Under the pieces are notes generated by a model, which was not told the origin of the DNA, searched no databases, and was given only the letters and a program-made list of their open reading frames with translations. From contig JACCER010000013.1 in the NCBI GenBank assembly GCA_013416445.1, positions 1-64,000 on the forward strand: 64,000 nt of DNA, in the 5' to 3' direction. The stretch comes from Alcaligenaceae bacterium. Lineage in GTDB: Bacteria > Pseudomonadota > Gammaproteobacteria > Burkholderiales > Burkholderiaceae_B. The first letter of the stretch is position 1. Each line of letters opens with the position of its first letter. A program made the position numbers and the translations under genes. Positions 55,660 through 64,000 of the stretch are shown in pieces.

Positions 55660-56850
55660 TCAGCCTCCGATGAAAGGCAGGGCCAGCATGCCGGTCAGGA
55701 CGACTGCGTTCATGATGTCCACAAAGAAAGCCCCTGCTAAAGGCGCAATCAGGTTGCTGGTAGGCGCCGGGCCGTGCTTGGATGTTACGGCCTGCATATT
55801 CGCCATTGCCGTCGCTGTGGAGCCCAAATTGAAACCAATGAATGCGGCTGATGTGACTGCCGCTTCGTAATCGCGACCCATGAAACGGAAGCAAACGAAC
55901 ACAACGTAGAAAAATACAAACACGACCTGAACCAGGATAATCAATAAGAATGGACCGGCGGAAAGCGCTACATCAACCAGATTCAAGGTCATCATGGTCA
56001 TGACCAGAAACAATGACAAGCAGACATTCGATATCAAGTCTGCCGCCTTATCGTCAAACTTGACCCCCGCAAACGGCAGTAAATTGCGTATGGTGATACC
56101 CATCAGCATGCACCACAAAAACGCCGGGATGGTGATTGCCCCGCCAGAGAACTGCTGAGCAAGCCACTGCCCAGCAAGCAAGGCAGCAAAAATGCCAGCC
56201 AGCGCGCCCAGCACGGAGACAGTCCCGATCGAGGCCGCTGAAGCATCGAACTGATGTGTCTCGGCGGCCTCTTCGGCTGATGAACGCAACTTATAACGAT
56301 TAATCAGGTATTGGGCGATGGGGCCACCGATAATTCCACCCACAATCAGCCCGATTGTGGCTATGGTCATGCTCAATTCCATGGCCATCTGGAGATTATT
56401 CACTTCCGCAAAGCGATCCGCGTAGGCGGCTCCGGTGCCATGACCTCCGACCAGCGTGATCGACCCCGTCACCAGACCGAAAAGTGGGTGAAGGTCCAAC
56501 AGCTTTGCAACGCTGACCCCCACTATATTTTGCAGAACAATAAATGGAAACAGCACCAACAGGAACAGCAGCAATGCCTTGCCGCCGCGCTTGAGCATGC
56601 GCAAATCGGCGCATAATCCAACGCCGCTGAAGAACATAAGCAAAAATATAGGCTTGATCGGCTGTTCAAAGCTAACCTTGAAATCACTGGTAGCCAAGAG
56701 CAGCGAGGCGACCACGGCGAAAAGCATGCCGCCTGTTATTGGATCTGGAATGTTGTATCGGGACAATAAGGCAACTTTGCGGTTGACCAGGGTGCCAACA
56801 AGCAGCATGGCGATGGCGACCAGCAGGGATCCAATGGGGTCGAAGCTCAT
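55660..56850 (-). CDS. gltS: Sodium/glutamate symporter
   Basis: A 396-residue inner-membrane Na+/glutamate symporter of the ESS family, ten-plus helices. Blocks: KVALLSRYNIPDPITGGMLFAVVASLL, GLVTGSITLVGGHGTGAAYADRF (first re-entrant loop) and GFNLGSTATAMANMQAVTSKHGPAP (second). The stop codon overlaps the TAXI lipoprotein start, so the two are co-translated. Glutamate or a related dicarboxylate is the substrate. Confidence 0.93.
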   Translation of the reverse strand: MSFDPIGSLLVAIAMLLVGTLVNRKVALLSRYNIPDPITGGMLFAVVASLLLATSDFKVSFEQPIKPIFLLMFFSGVGLCADLRMLKRGGKALLLFLLVLFPFIVLQNIVGVSVAKLLDLHPLFGLVTGSITLVGGHGTGAAYADRFAEVNNLQMAMELSMTIATIGLIVGGIIGGPIAQYLINRYKLRSSAEEAAETHQFDASAASIGTVSVLGALAGIFAALLAGQWLAQQFSGGAITIPAFLWCMLMGITIRNLLPFAGVKFDDKAADLISNVCLSLFLVMTMMTLNLVDVALSAGPFLLIILVQVVFVFFYVVFVCFRFMGRDYEAAVTSAAFIGFNLGSTATAMANMQAVTSKHGPAPTSNLIAPLAGAFFVDIMNAVVLTGMLALPFIGG

Positions 56851-56921
56851 TTGTGACAGGTTCCTGTTTTTGGACGCTGATCCAAGTCATTATAAAAATC
56901 GGCATTCTACAGAATTGACAG

Positions 56922-56958
56922 ATCGGATTGCGCGCACCGTGCACGTTAATCCGACCTA
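56922..56958. repeat. REP-like palindrome, copy 10
   Basis: ATCGGATTGCGCGCACC / GTGCACGTTAATCCGAC in the divergent gltS/spm intergenic region. Confidence 0.65.
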
Positions 56959-56992
56959 CACTCTACACTCTGCCAATAAACAGCTTACTTTC

Positions 56993-58222
56993 ATGCTTAA
57001 TACCCTATGGCTCGCCTTTTTCATCATTGCATCGCTCGCCGGGCTATACCAATGGGTGGTGCTGCAAGACACGGAAATATTCTCGCGCATGGTGCTCAGC
57101 CTGTTCAACATGGCCGAATTATCCGTGCAGCTCATGATACTGCTGTTTGGCACTCTTACCCTCTGGCTAGGTTTCCTGCGCATTGCCGAGGCCGCCGGCT
57201 TGATAGACATGCTCGGCCGCCTGCTGACCCCTCTTTTCAGGCGTCTCATGCCAGGCGTTCCAGCCGGCCATCCCGCTCTGGGCCTCATTACCCTGAACTT
57301 TGCCGCCAATGGCCTGGGCCTCGATAACGCCGCTACCCCCATAGGCCTGCGCGCCATGCGCGAGCTGCAAACCCTTAACACTGACCCTAAGTCCGCCACC
57401 AATGCGCAAATTCTATTCCTGGTCCTGAATTCATCTTCGCTCACCCTGCTGCCCATTACTATCTTCATGTACCGGGCTCAGCAAGGCGCAGCCGACCCCA
57501 CACTGGTTTTCCTGCCCATCCTGCTTGCCACCACCGCCTCATCCCTGGCTGGCCTGCTTGCCGTGGCATTCATGCAAAGGCTGAAACTGTATGACCCCGT
57601 GGTGCTCGCCTGGGGCGGCGCCCTGGCCCTGGCGCTAGGCAGCCTTATGGCGCTCCTGGGCAGCCTGAGCAGTGCAGCCATCAGCGCCACCTCATCGCTC
57701 ATGGGCAACCTTACTCTATTCGGCATTATCATGGTCTTCCTGCTGGCCGGCGCCAGAAAAAAGATCGCCGTCTACGAGTGCTTTATCGAAGGCGCCAAAG
57801 AAGGCTTCGATATCTCGAAAAACCTGTTGCCCTATCTGGTGGCCATGCTCTGCGCCATCGGCGTACTACGAGCCTCGGGCGCGCTCGACGCCCTGCTTGA
57901 CACCATCCGGTGGGCCGTACACGCAATAGGACTGGACAGCCGTTTTGTCGACGCCCTGCCCACCGCCATCGTCAAGCCCTTTTCAGGCAGTGCGGCGCGC
58001 GGCATGCTTATAGAAACCATGCAGCATTTTGGCGTGGACAGCTTCCCCGCCCTGCTGGCCGCCACAGTGCAAGGCAGCACGGAAACCACCTTTTACGTAC
58101 TGGCCGTGTACTTTGGCGCCGTGGGCATACAACGGGCGCGCCACGCTGTTGGCTGCGCCCTGCTCGCCGACCTGGCCGGCGTGCTGGCATCCATAGGCGT
58201 ATGTTATTGGTTTTTTGGCTAG
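56993..58222 (+). CDS. SpmA-SpmB-type nucleoside-recognition (Gate) membrane protein
   Basis: A 409-residue membrane protein fusing two Gate domains that are separate SpmA and SpmB proteins in Bacillus. First half: NFAANGLGLDNAATPIGLRAMRELQTLN. Second half: YECFIEGAKEGFDISKNLLPYLVAMLCAIGVLRASGALD and ALPTAIVKPFSGSAARGMLIETM, ending GSTETTFYVLAVYFG. Transport substrate unknown; there is no sporulation here. I start at the ATG at 56993 because the open frame upstream covers a repeat and gltS. Confidence 0.88.
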   Translation: MLNTLWLAFFIIASLAGLYQWVVLQDTEIFSRMVLSLFNMAELSVQLMILLFGTLTLWLGFLRIAEAAGLIDMLGRLLTPLFRRLMPGVPAGHPALGLITLNFAANGLGLDNAATPIGLRAMRELQTLNTDPKSATNAQILFLVLNSSSLTLLPITIFMYRAQQGAADPTLVFLPILLATTASSLAGLLAVAFMQRLKLYDPVVLAWGGALALALGSLMALLGSLSSAAISATSSLMGNLTLFGIIMVFLLAGARKKIAVYECFIEGAKEGFDISKNLLPYLVAMLCAIGVLRASGALDALLDTIRWAVHAIGLDSRFVDALPTAIVKPFSGSAARGMLIETMQHFGVDSFPALLAATVQGSTETTFYVLAVYFGAVGIQRARHAVGCALLADLAGVLASIGVCYWFFG

Positions 58223-58267
58223 CGCATTGTTGTCACTGGGACGAGCCAGATGACGCTGCGCTTGTTT

Positions 58268-58300
58268 GTCGGATTACGCGCTTCACGCTAGTCCGACTAC
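58268..58300. repeat. REP-like palindrome, copy 11
   Basis: GTCGGATTACGCGCTT / CACGCTAGTCCGACTAC between convergent genes. Confidence 0.75.
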
Positions 58301-58306
58301 GGATAA

Positions 58307-59092
58307 TCAGCCTTTCAGGGCGCCCGCCGACAACAGGCAGTCTGACAACGCAATGAACTGCGCCACTGATAACTCTTCAGCGCGCGCTGTGGGCAATATA
58401 CCCAGGCCGTCCCAATCGATGAGGCCAGACCAATCGTTCAGCGAGCGGCGCAGCATTTTACGCCGCTGGGTAAAGGCCCGCGCTACCAGCTTTTCAAAGG
58501 CGCTCTGGCTTTGCGGCTTAAGACGGGATTCCGGCAGAGGCACCATGCGCACCACCGCCGACACCACGCGCGGAGCTGGATTAAAAGCCTCGGGAGGCAC
58601 ATCGAACAACTTGTACATACGATAACGCGACTGCAGCATGACCGACAAACGCCCATAGTCGCCCGAACCAGGCGTAGCCACCATGCGGTCTATGACTTCA
58701 CGCTGCAACATGAAATGCTGGTCGACCACCTGATCGGCATAAGCAATAAGATGAAACAGCAAGGGGCTGGAAATGTTGTACGGCAGATTGCCAACAATAC
58801 GCAGCCCTGTGCCCAACTGCGAAAAGTCTACCTGTAGCGCATCACCTTCGATCACGGTAAGGCTGCCAGCCGGATACTGGCGGCGCAAGCGCCCGGCCAG
58901 ATCGCGGTCTATCTCGACCACAGTAAGGTGATCGAGCAATTGCAAAAGCGGCTTGGTCAGGGCCGACAGGCCCGGACCGATTTCAATCACGGTATCGCCG
59001 CGTTGAGGCGCAATACCTCGCACGATGGATTCAATGATGCCTTCGTCTACCAGAAAATTCTGGCCAAAGCGTTTACGTGCTTGATGAACCAT
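58307..59092 (-). CDS. rsmA: 16S rRNA (adenine1518/1519-N6)-dimethyltransferase
   Basis: A 261-residue KsgA/RsmA enzyme dimethylating two adenines in helix 45 of 16S rRNA. Blocks: [35 protein letters not shown] (SAM), [18 protein letters not shown] (NLPY catalytic motif) and [27 protein letters not shown]. Six bases after surA on the same strand. The pdxA gene that often lies between surA and rsmA is absent. Confidence 0.95.
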   Translation of the reverse strand: MVHQARKRFGQNFLVDEGIIESIVRGIAPQRGDTVIEIGPGLSALTKPLLQLLDHLTVVEIDRDLAGRLRRQYPAGSLTVIEGDALQVDFSQLGTGLRIVGNLPYNISSPLLFHLIAYADQVVDQHFMLQREVIDRMVATPGSGDYGRLSVMLQSRYRMYKLFDVPPEAFNPAPRVVSAVVRMVPLPESRLKPQSQSAFEKLVARAFTQRRKMLRRSLNDWSGLIDWDGLGILPTARAEELSVAQFIALSDCLLSAGALKG

Positions 59093-59098
59093 AAGTAT

Positions 59099-60586
59099 TC
59101 AACGACGGTTCCGGTTGGTTTGAGGGTCGAGGCGGTTATCAATATAAGCCTGGCCACGCAACTGGCTGAGCCAATCTTCGAAAGCAGGCTCTACGCGCCG
59201 CTGGAATAGAATCTGCCGCGCCTGCATGCGCTTGAACTCGTTTTCCATATTCTTGGTACGGCGTTCCAGCACTTGAATCAGATGCCAGCCAAACTGCGTT
59301 TTCACTGGCTGGCTGATCTGGCCAGGCTCAAGCGCATTCATGGCCTTTTCAAAGGCAGGCACGGTTTCACCTGGAGTCAGCCAGCCCAGGTCACCGCCTT
59401 GAGGCGCCGATGTGTCTTCAGAATAGCGTTTGGCCAAATCCGCGAATTTTTCACCATTGGCCATACGCTCCAGTAATTGATCGAGCCTGAATTTGGCTTT
59501 TTCGTCGGACATCACCTTGGAGCTTTTAATGAGAATATGGCGCGCATGAGTTTGCGTAACCATCATGGGGCCAGACTCTTGTATTGCCTGAGTGCCTTGC
59601 ATAGGAGCCGGCGCCTGAGCCGGTGCCGGTGCTGCTGAGCGAGCACCCTGTGGCTGACCGCGCGTCAAGACCTTAAGGATATGAAAGCCGTTGCCGCTTT
59701 GAACAATGCCACTGACTTCGCCAGCCTTGAGCTTTTCGGTGGCCTGCACAAACAGATCGGGCCAGCCCTCAACCGGCCGCACGCCCAATTCGCCACCATT
59801 GAGCGCCTGAGGATCGTCGGATGAAGCCGCCGCCACGCCGGCGAAATCGGCGCCGCCGCGTACACGGGCAAGCAGGGATTCTGCTTTGCTGCGTAGCTCG
59901 TTTACCCGCGCCGCTGATGCACCCTCGGGAACCGCCACCAGGATTTGCGCCAGCCCCAGGACTTTCGGGCCGCTATGCTGCTCGGGCGCTGCCTGCGCCG
60001 GCTGCTGCGCCTGCACAGCAGGCTGGCCCATAGCCATGCTGCCACCCTGGTTTTTCAGAAAGGAATCCACTTCGGCATCGGAGATGACTATCGTGCTGTC
60101 GACGGCACGCTGGCGTAGAAGATCCATACGCACTTCCTGGTGCAGGTTTTTCATGTACTGTGCCCAGGACAGGCCTGTTTTCTCCACTTCTGTACGCAAA
60201 CGGTCAACGGTAATTTTGTTGCGTTCGGCCACGGTTTTGACGGCCTCATCGGCCTGGGCATCGGAAACTCGAATTCCCAGCCTGTCGGCTTCCTGGCTTT
60301 CGAGTTCTTCAGTAATCATCCGTTGCAGCACCTGTTTTTGCAAAGAAGCGTGATCAGGCACAGGAATGTTCTGGCGCTGCAACTGCTGTTGGGCCAAACG
60401 CGCTTCGGCATTGACCTGCTGCAGGGTAATGACTTTCTGGTTCACCACGGCGGCAATACCGTCGACAAACTGCTGCGACTGCGGCGCTGCAGCCGGTTTA
60501 GCGGCCAATACAGCGCCCGACCATGCCATGCCCAGAATTGGAATCAAAATGGACGCAAGCTGGCGCTTGGCATACACACTACGCAT
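59099..60586 (-). CDS. surA: Periplasmic chaperone and peptidyl-prolyl isomerase SurA
   Basis: A 495-residue outer-membrane-protein chaperone. Signal peptide ends near ...GAVLA. The N-terminal SurA domain is FVDGIAAVVNQKVITLQQVN...; two parvulin domains follow (about 210-315: GGADFAGVAAASSDDPQALNGGELG; about 345-445: SEDTSAPQGGDLGWLTPGETVPAFEKA). A Gln/Pro/Ala-rich insert lies in the middle. Its start overlaps the lptD stop by one base; it helps fold LptD. Confidence 0.95.
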   Translation of the reverse strand: MRSVYAKRQLASILIPILGMAWSGAVLAAKPAAAPQSQQFVDGIAAVVNQKVITLQQVNAEARLAQQQLQRQNIPVPDHASLQKQVLQRMITEELESQEADRLGIRVSDAQADEAVKTVAERNKITVDRLRTEVEKTGLSWAQYMKNLHQEVRMDLLRQRAVDSTIVISDAEVDSFLKNQGGSMAMGQPAVQAQQPAQAAPEQHSGPKVLGLAQILVAVPEGASAARVNELRSKAESLLARVRGGADFAGVAAASSDDPQALNGGELGVRPVEGWPDLFVQATEKLKAGEVSGIVQSGNGFHILKVLTRGQPQGARSAAPAPAQAPAPMQGTQAIQESGPMMVTQTHARHILIKSSKVMSDEKAKFRLDQLLERMANGEKFADLAKRYSEDTSAPQGGDLGWLTPGETVPAFEKAMNALEPGQISQPVKTQFGWHLIQVLERRTKNMENEFKRMQARQILFQRRVEPAFEDWLSQLRGQAYIDNRLDPQTNRNRR

Positions 60587-62967
60587 TATTCATACCTCTC
60601 GAAGGTGGTTTTTTCGGGTATTGGTGGGGTAATGGATCGATAGCCCGCAATTCGATCACTGAGCAGGTTCATGGGATCAGTGCCCAACGAACCCAGCCCG
60701 GAGAGCTCGAGCTGGAAGAACATGGCGGTATTCACCTGATCTCTGGATACCGCATAGCGTTGCATCACGACCCGACCCACCCAACAGCAATCGCCCTTAT
60801 ATTCAAGGCCAAAAATAGCCTGGGTATTGCGTTTTTCCTGCAATGAGTAATCGTAGCGGCCCAGCGCGTAGACCTTGTTGGTCAGGGGCCATTGGCCTGC
60901 AATGCTGACTTGCTCACGTGACCGGTCGTCGGCAGGGTCGATGATGTAATTCGGATCGGCATAAGCACGCGGATCGCGCTCGTAGCGATACGAGGCTGAC
61001 AAGGTTGTCAGGCGCTTGGGTTCCCAGCGAAAGCCCGCCGTCATACGGTTGCGTTCCCGGGACTCGGGATTGAACTGGGCATCGAAGCGCACGTTCAGGG
61101 TGTCGGTAAGCGCCGCATTGGCACCCACGAGATAGTCTGATTTTTTATTGGTGCGTGCCTTATCGGCCGGATTCAGAGTGACCCGCTGATCGGAAAAATA
61201 GATGCGCTGGGCGGCGGAAAGCGACAGGCGCTCGAAGCCGGTATCGGCATCCAGCCAGCGTGTCGTCAGGCCCACTGTAAGCTGATTGGCTTCAGCTATG
61301 CGGTCCCAGCCACCGCTGAACATGTTTTCGTCGAAAGCCTGGGCAAAGTTAAACGATGCTACGCCAGTATCGTATATAGGCAGTTGAGACTGGTCGCGAT
61401 AGGGCACATTCAGGTAATACACCCTGGGCTCCAGTGTTTGTATGGCATCGTTGCCAAACAGGCTGGCCTGACGCTCGAAGGTCATGCCAGAATCCACAGA
61501 CACGATGGGCAGCACGCGCGATTGCGTCTTGGGGTTACCCGAAAATTGCGGCAATTGAGACGGAAACCAATCGGTGTTGTACTGGCTCATGTGCAGCCCC
61601 ACCTTGGGGGTGACGTACCAGCCGGCACGCACGATGGGATAGGCAACCGAGGTATAAGATGAAAACCGTGTGCCATTCGGAGCGATCCGGTGATCTTTGA
61701 AATGGCTGAACTTGCCTATATCGCCCGAGTAAAAAGGCATCTCGAAGCGGGTTGCGTAATTGTCGGACTGCACATCGAAACCGCCCCAGTTATAACGGGC
61801 GCCGCGCACGTAGAGTTCGGGCAGCTTGTTATATTGCGGCGTCAGGTAGGTGGATGTGTGATCTTGCAAGGTTTGATAAGTGTAGGCATACAACGACGCG
61901 CTGAAATACTGGTGGCCGCTCCAGCTCAGGCCAGCGTTGCTGGGCAAGTAAGTGTAACTTGCTTCGTTCAGGCCCAGCGAAGAAAAGTCCCGGAAGTAAT
62001 CGTCGTCGGACACGCGCCGGATATCAAATGAGGCGTTCAGGCCACCGCCCAGGCTCTGCCTGTGCTGCCAGGAATAATACCAGCGTTTTTTGTCAGCGAC
62101 CTTATCCTTGCCCAGGTAGGTCCCATAGATTTGGCCGCTATGGCTGGCGCCCAAATAGCGGAATTCGCCGCCCAATTGCACGCCACGCTTGGCCATATAA
62201 CGTGGAATCAAGGTTGCATCGTAATTAGGCGCAAGATTGAAATAATAAGGCGTTGATACTTCAAAGCCACCCGAGCTAGAAGTGCCATAGGTAGGTATCA
62301 AAAAGCCGGACTTGCGCTCTTTGCGTATGGGAAACGACAGGTAAGGCGAATACAGTATGGGCACGCCCTTGAAAAACAGCACGCCATTACGCGCCACCCC
62401 TTCATTTTCGTCAAAGTGCAGATCGACCTTGGATGACTTGATATACCAGGAAGGATCAGGGCAGGGGCAGCCTGAATAGGTCACATCGGCCAGGCGCATA
62501 TGGGTACGGCTAAGGATGTCGGCCTTGACTGCCTTGCCGCCACCGCCTGTTGCCCCCAGCCAGAAGTTCGGTTCAGTGACCTCGCCGGTTTCGCTGTTGA
62601 TGTTGTAGTCCATTTTGGGGCCAGTTACGATGCTGGCTTCGCGCATGATAAGCCCGTTGCCACGCACCCGGACCTGCCCCGTAGAACGTTGATAATCGAT
62701 ACTATCGCCCTTGACCACGGAATCGATGCGGCGGACTTCCGCCTTGCCTGTCAGTGTTATCAGGCCGTCGGGGGCGGACTCCATTTTGTCGCCAACCAGA
62801 AACGACGTGATATCGCTGTCTTGTATGTTCTTGTGAATTTGCAAGCCTGGCGCAGCCTGCAGTTGCGGCATGGCGGACGGTGCGCCCGCGCTGACGCCAG
62901 GCTGTTTTGCCTGAGCCATCGATACGCCACCGAGAGCTAAAAGAATTGTCCACCAAACCAAACGCAC
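60586..62967 (-). CDS. lptD: LPS-assembly outer-membrane protein LptD
   Basis: A 793-residue beta-barrel that, with LptE, inserts LPS into the outer leaflet. GTG start, signal peptide MRLVWWTILLALGGVSMAQA, an N-terminal OstA/jellyroll domain (about 60-200: LTGKAEVRRIDSVVKGDSIDY, VRGNGLIMREASIVTG), then the barrel with the DUF-type GCPCPDPSWYIKSSKVDL and SFPIRKERKSGFLIPTYG blocks. Operon with surA and rsmA; divergent from amgK. Confidence 0.95.
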   Translation of the reverse strand: MRLVWWTILLALGGVSMAQAKQPGVSAGAPSAMPQLQAAPGLQIHKNIQDSDITSFLVGDKMESAPDGLITLTGKAEVRRIDSVVKGDSIDYQRSTGQVRVRGNGLIMREASIVTGPKMDYNINSETGEVTEPNFWLGATGGGGKAVKADILSRTHMRLADVTYSGCPCPDPSWYIKSSKVDLHFDENEGVARNGVLFFKGVPILYSPYLSFPIRKERKSGFLIPTYGTSSSGGFEVSTPYYFNLAPNYDATLIPRYMAKRGVQLGGEFRYLGASHSGQIYGTYLGKDKVADKKRWYYSWQHRQSLGGGLNASFDIRRVSDDDYFRDFSSLGLNEASYTYLPSNAGLSWSGHQYFSASLYAYTYQTLQDHTSTYLTPQYNKLPELYVRGARYNWGGFDVQSDNYATRFEMPFYSGDIGKFSHFKDHRIAPNGTRFSSYTSVAYPIVRAGWYVTPKVGLHMSQYNTDWFPSQLPQFSGNPKTQSRVLPIVSVDSGMTFERQASLFGNDAIQTLEPRVYYLNVPYRDQSQLPIYDTGVASFNFAQAFDENMFSGGWDRIAEANQLTVGLTTRWLDADTGFERLSLSAAQRIYFSDQRVTLNPADKARTNKKSDYLVGANAALTDTLNVRFDAQFNPESRERNRMTAGFRWEPKRLTTLSASYRYERDPRAYADPNYIIDPADDRSREQVSIAGQWPLTNKVYALGRYDYSLQEKRNTQAIFGLEYKGDCCWVGRVVMQRYAVSRDQVNTAMFFQLELSGLGSLGTDPMNLLSDRIAGYRSITPPIPEKTTFERYE

Positions 62968-63108
62968 GAGAATTTCGCCCCCGAAGAAAACTGACTATAT
63001 TTTGGCACAGCCGCCGCCCCGCAACGACAGGCGAGCCGGTATTATAGAGAAGCCGACGTATGCGTGGTTCAAACGAGCCTGCTAATTAACACGCCCTTAT
63101 ACCCGATC

Positions 63109-64000
63109 ATGGAAAAAACATTGAAATCCAGCGCCGAATCCCGCTTACCCATACTGAAAAGCTGGTTGCAAGATATTGCCAACAAGCACAAGCTCAAGCT
63201 CGACACCTTGCGGCCAGCATCCAGCGATGCCAGCTTCCGGCGCTATTATCGCCTTCAGGCGGGCGCAGGCACGGCCATTGTTATGGATGCGCCCCCCGAA
63301 CAAGAAGACTGCCGCCCCTTTATCCAGGTAGGCGGCCTGCTGGAACAGGCTGGCCTGCATGTGCCAGGTATTTTGGCCCAAAACTTGCAGCAAGGCTTTC
63401 TGCTGCTTACCGACCTGGGCGAGCAAACCTATTATCAGGCCATACAGGCGGGCCTGGACGACTCCCGTCTGCAAAAACTGTATCGCGATGCCATTGCCGC
63501 GCTGGTGCGCATGCAGCAAGCCAACGCTGCCAGCCTGCCCGCCTACGACACAGCGCGCCTCGCCCAGGAACTTACCGTCTTTCCTGAATGGTATGCGCAA
63601 CGGCACTGCAACGCCACCCTTACCCAAGCCGAACAGGCCACCCTGCACGACGCTTTCGCACTGCTCATTGCCGATAACGTCAAGCAACCCAGCGTGCTGG
63701 TACACCGCGACTTTCACTCACCCAACCTCATGGTATGCGAAACCGGCATCAACCCCGGCATTATCGACTACCAAGACGCTCTGGCAGGCCCGCTAAGCTA
63801 TGACATCGCATCGCTGGTCATGGACGCACGCACCACTTGGGAAGAAGCGCAGCAACTGGACTGGGCCATACGCTACTGGGAAGCCGCTCGCGCAGCCGGC
63901 CTGGCGGTGTCCTCCGATTTTGCCGATTTCCACCAGGCCTACGAATGGATGGGCCTGCAGCGCAACCTGCGGATACTGGGCATTTTTTCGCGACTGTCGT
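63109..64000 (+). CDS. amgK: N-acetylmuramate/N-acetylglucosamine kinase-like (cut by window end)
   Basis: An aminoglycoside-phosphotransferase-fold kinase, 297 codons visible, C-terminus beyond the window. In cell-wall recycling AmgK phosphorylates MurNAc at C1. Blocks: LRPASSDASFRRYYRLQ, LLLTDLGEQTYYQAI, VLVHRDFHSPNLMV (Brenner HxD motif) and GIIDYQDALAGPLSYDIASL (Mg-binding D). Start ATG at 63109. Divergent from lptD as in other proteobacteria; murU would be expected next. Confidence 0.88.
   Translation, partial: MEKTLKSSAESRLPILKSWLQDIANKHKLKLDTLRPASSDASFRRYYRLQAGAGTAIVMDAPPEQEDCRPFIQVGGLLEQAGLHVPGILAQNLQQGFLLLTDLGEQTYYQAIQAGLDDSRLQKLYRDAIAALVRMQQANAASLPAYDTARLAQELTVFPEWYAQRHCNATLTQAEQATLHDAFALLIADNVKQPSVLVHRDFHSPNLMVCETGINPGIIDYQDALAGPLSYDIASLVMDARTTWEEAQQLDWAIRYWEAARAAGLAVSSDFADFHQAYEWMGLQRNLRILGIFSRLS

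Noticed and set aside
55658-55894. 79-codon upstream extension of the TAXI lipoprotein
   Set aside because: It overlaps gltS in another frame and would hide the lipobox signal peptide.
18979-58300. REP-like repeats as a CRISPR array
   Set aside because: Copies are scattered kilobases apart between genes with no regular spacers and no cas genes.

Overview
The window suggests a betaproteobacterium of the Alcaligenaceae type (Bordetella, Achromobacter, Pusillimonas and relatives). From about 18.7 kb onward the gene content is ordinary chromosomal core for that family: lysC beside tRNA-Ser, tilS, accA, cysS, lpxH, glyQS, lptD-surA-rsmA, and a Bug-type solute receptor. No rRNA or CRISPR array is present.

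Region 1 (1-18.7 kb) is an accessory island devoted to arsenic. It begins inside an IS3-family element that has cut the 3' end of a DUF4238 gene. Next come five minus-strand genes, arxB'-arxA-arxB-arxC-arxD. They encode a molybdenum enzyme that I read as an Arx-type (anaerobic-type) arsenite oxidase with its iron-sulfur, membrane and chaperone subunits. A palindrome covers the -10 box of their promoter. Then follow arsR-arsC on the plus strand and, facing them, a minus-strand operon arsR-arsD-arsA-acr3-arsM-ECF sigma-arsP. Together they cover sensing, arsenate reduction, ATP-driven arsenite export, methylation, probable export of methylated arsenic, and oxidation of arsenite as an electron donor to the quinone pool. 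Both arsR promoters share a 13-base motif, and the arx promoter palindrome carries its core.

The right edge of the island (16.1-18.8 kb) is mobile-element debris: an ISL3 transposase tail, a perfect 48-bp palindrome, a second copy of the tRNA-Ser 3' end (att-like), a RelE/HTH toxin-antitoxin pair, a broken reverse transcriptase, an IS3 OrfB tail and a small membrane protein. It ends at tRNA-Ser(GCU).

Region 2 (18.8-64 kb) is core. The minus-strand block cysS-alkA-accA-tilS-lysC faces away from TPR-cyclophilin-lpxH. Then come a quinone oxidoreductase, an NCS2 permease, carbonic anhydrase, uppP, a TerC/CBS protein, suhB, trmJ, the Bug receptor with a divergent IclR regulator, an EamA transporter beside a decayed MocR gene, fumarase, an enoyl-CoA hydratase, the glyQ-glyS-gmhB-plsC-ygjP-gloA run, a FadE-like dehydrogenase, a pentapeptide-repeat protein, tam, a GST, a UvrD-like helicase, gltS with a TAXI lipoprotein, an SpmA/SpmB fusion, rsmA-surA-lptD and amgK (cut by the window end). 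Eleven copies of a GTCGGATTA...TAATCCGAC imperfect palindrome lie between core genes, and I saw none in the island. This independently places the island/core boundary at the tRNA.
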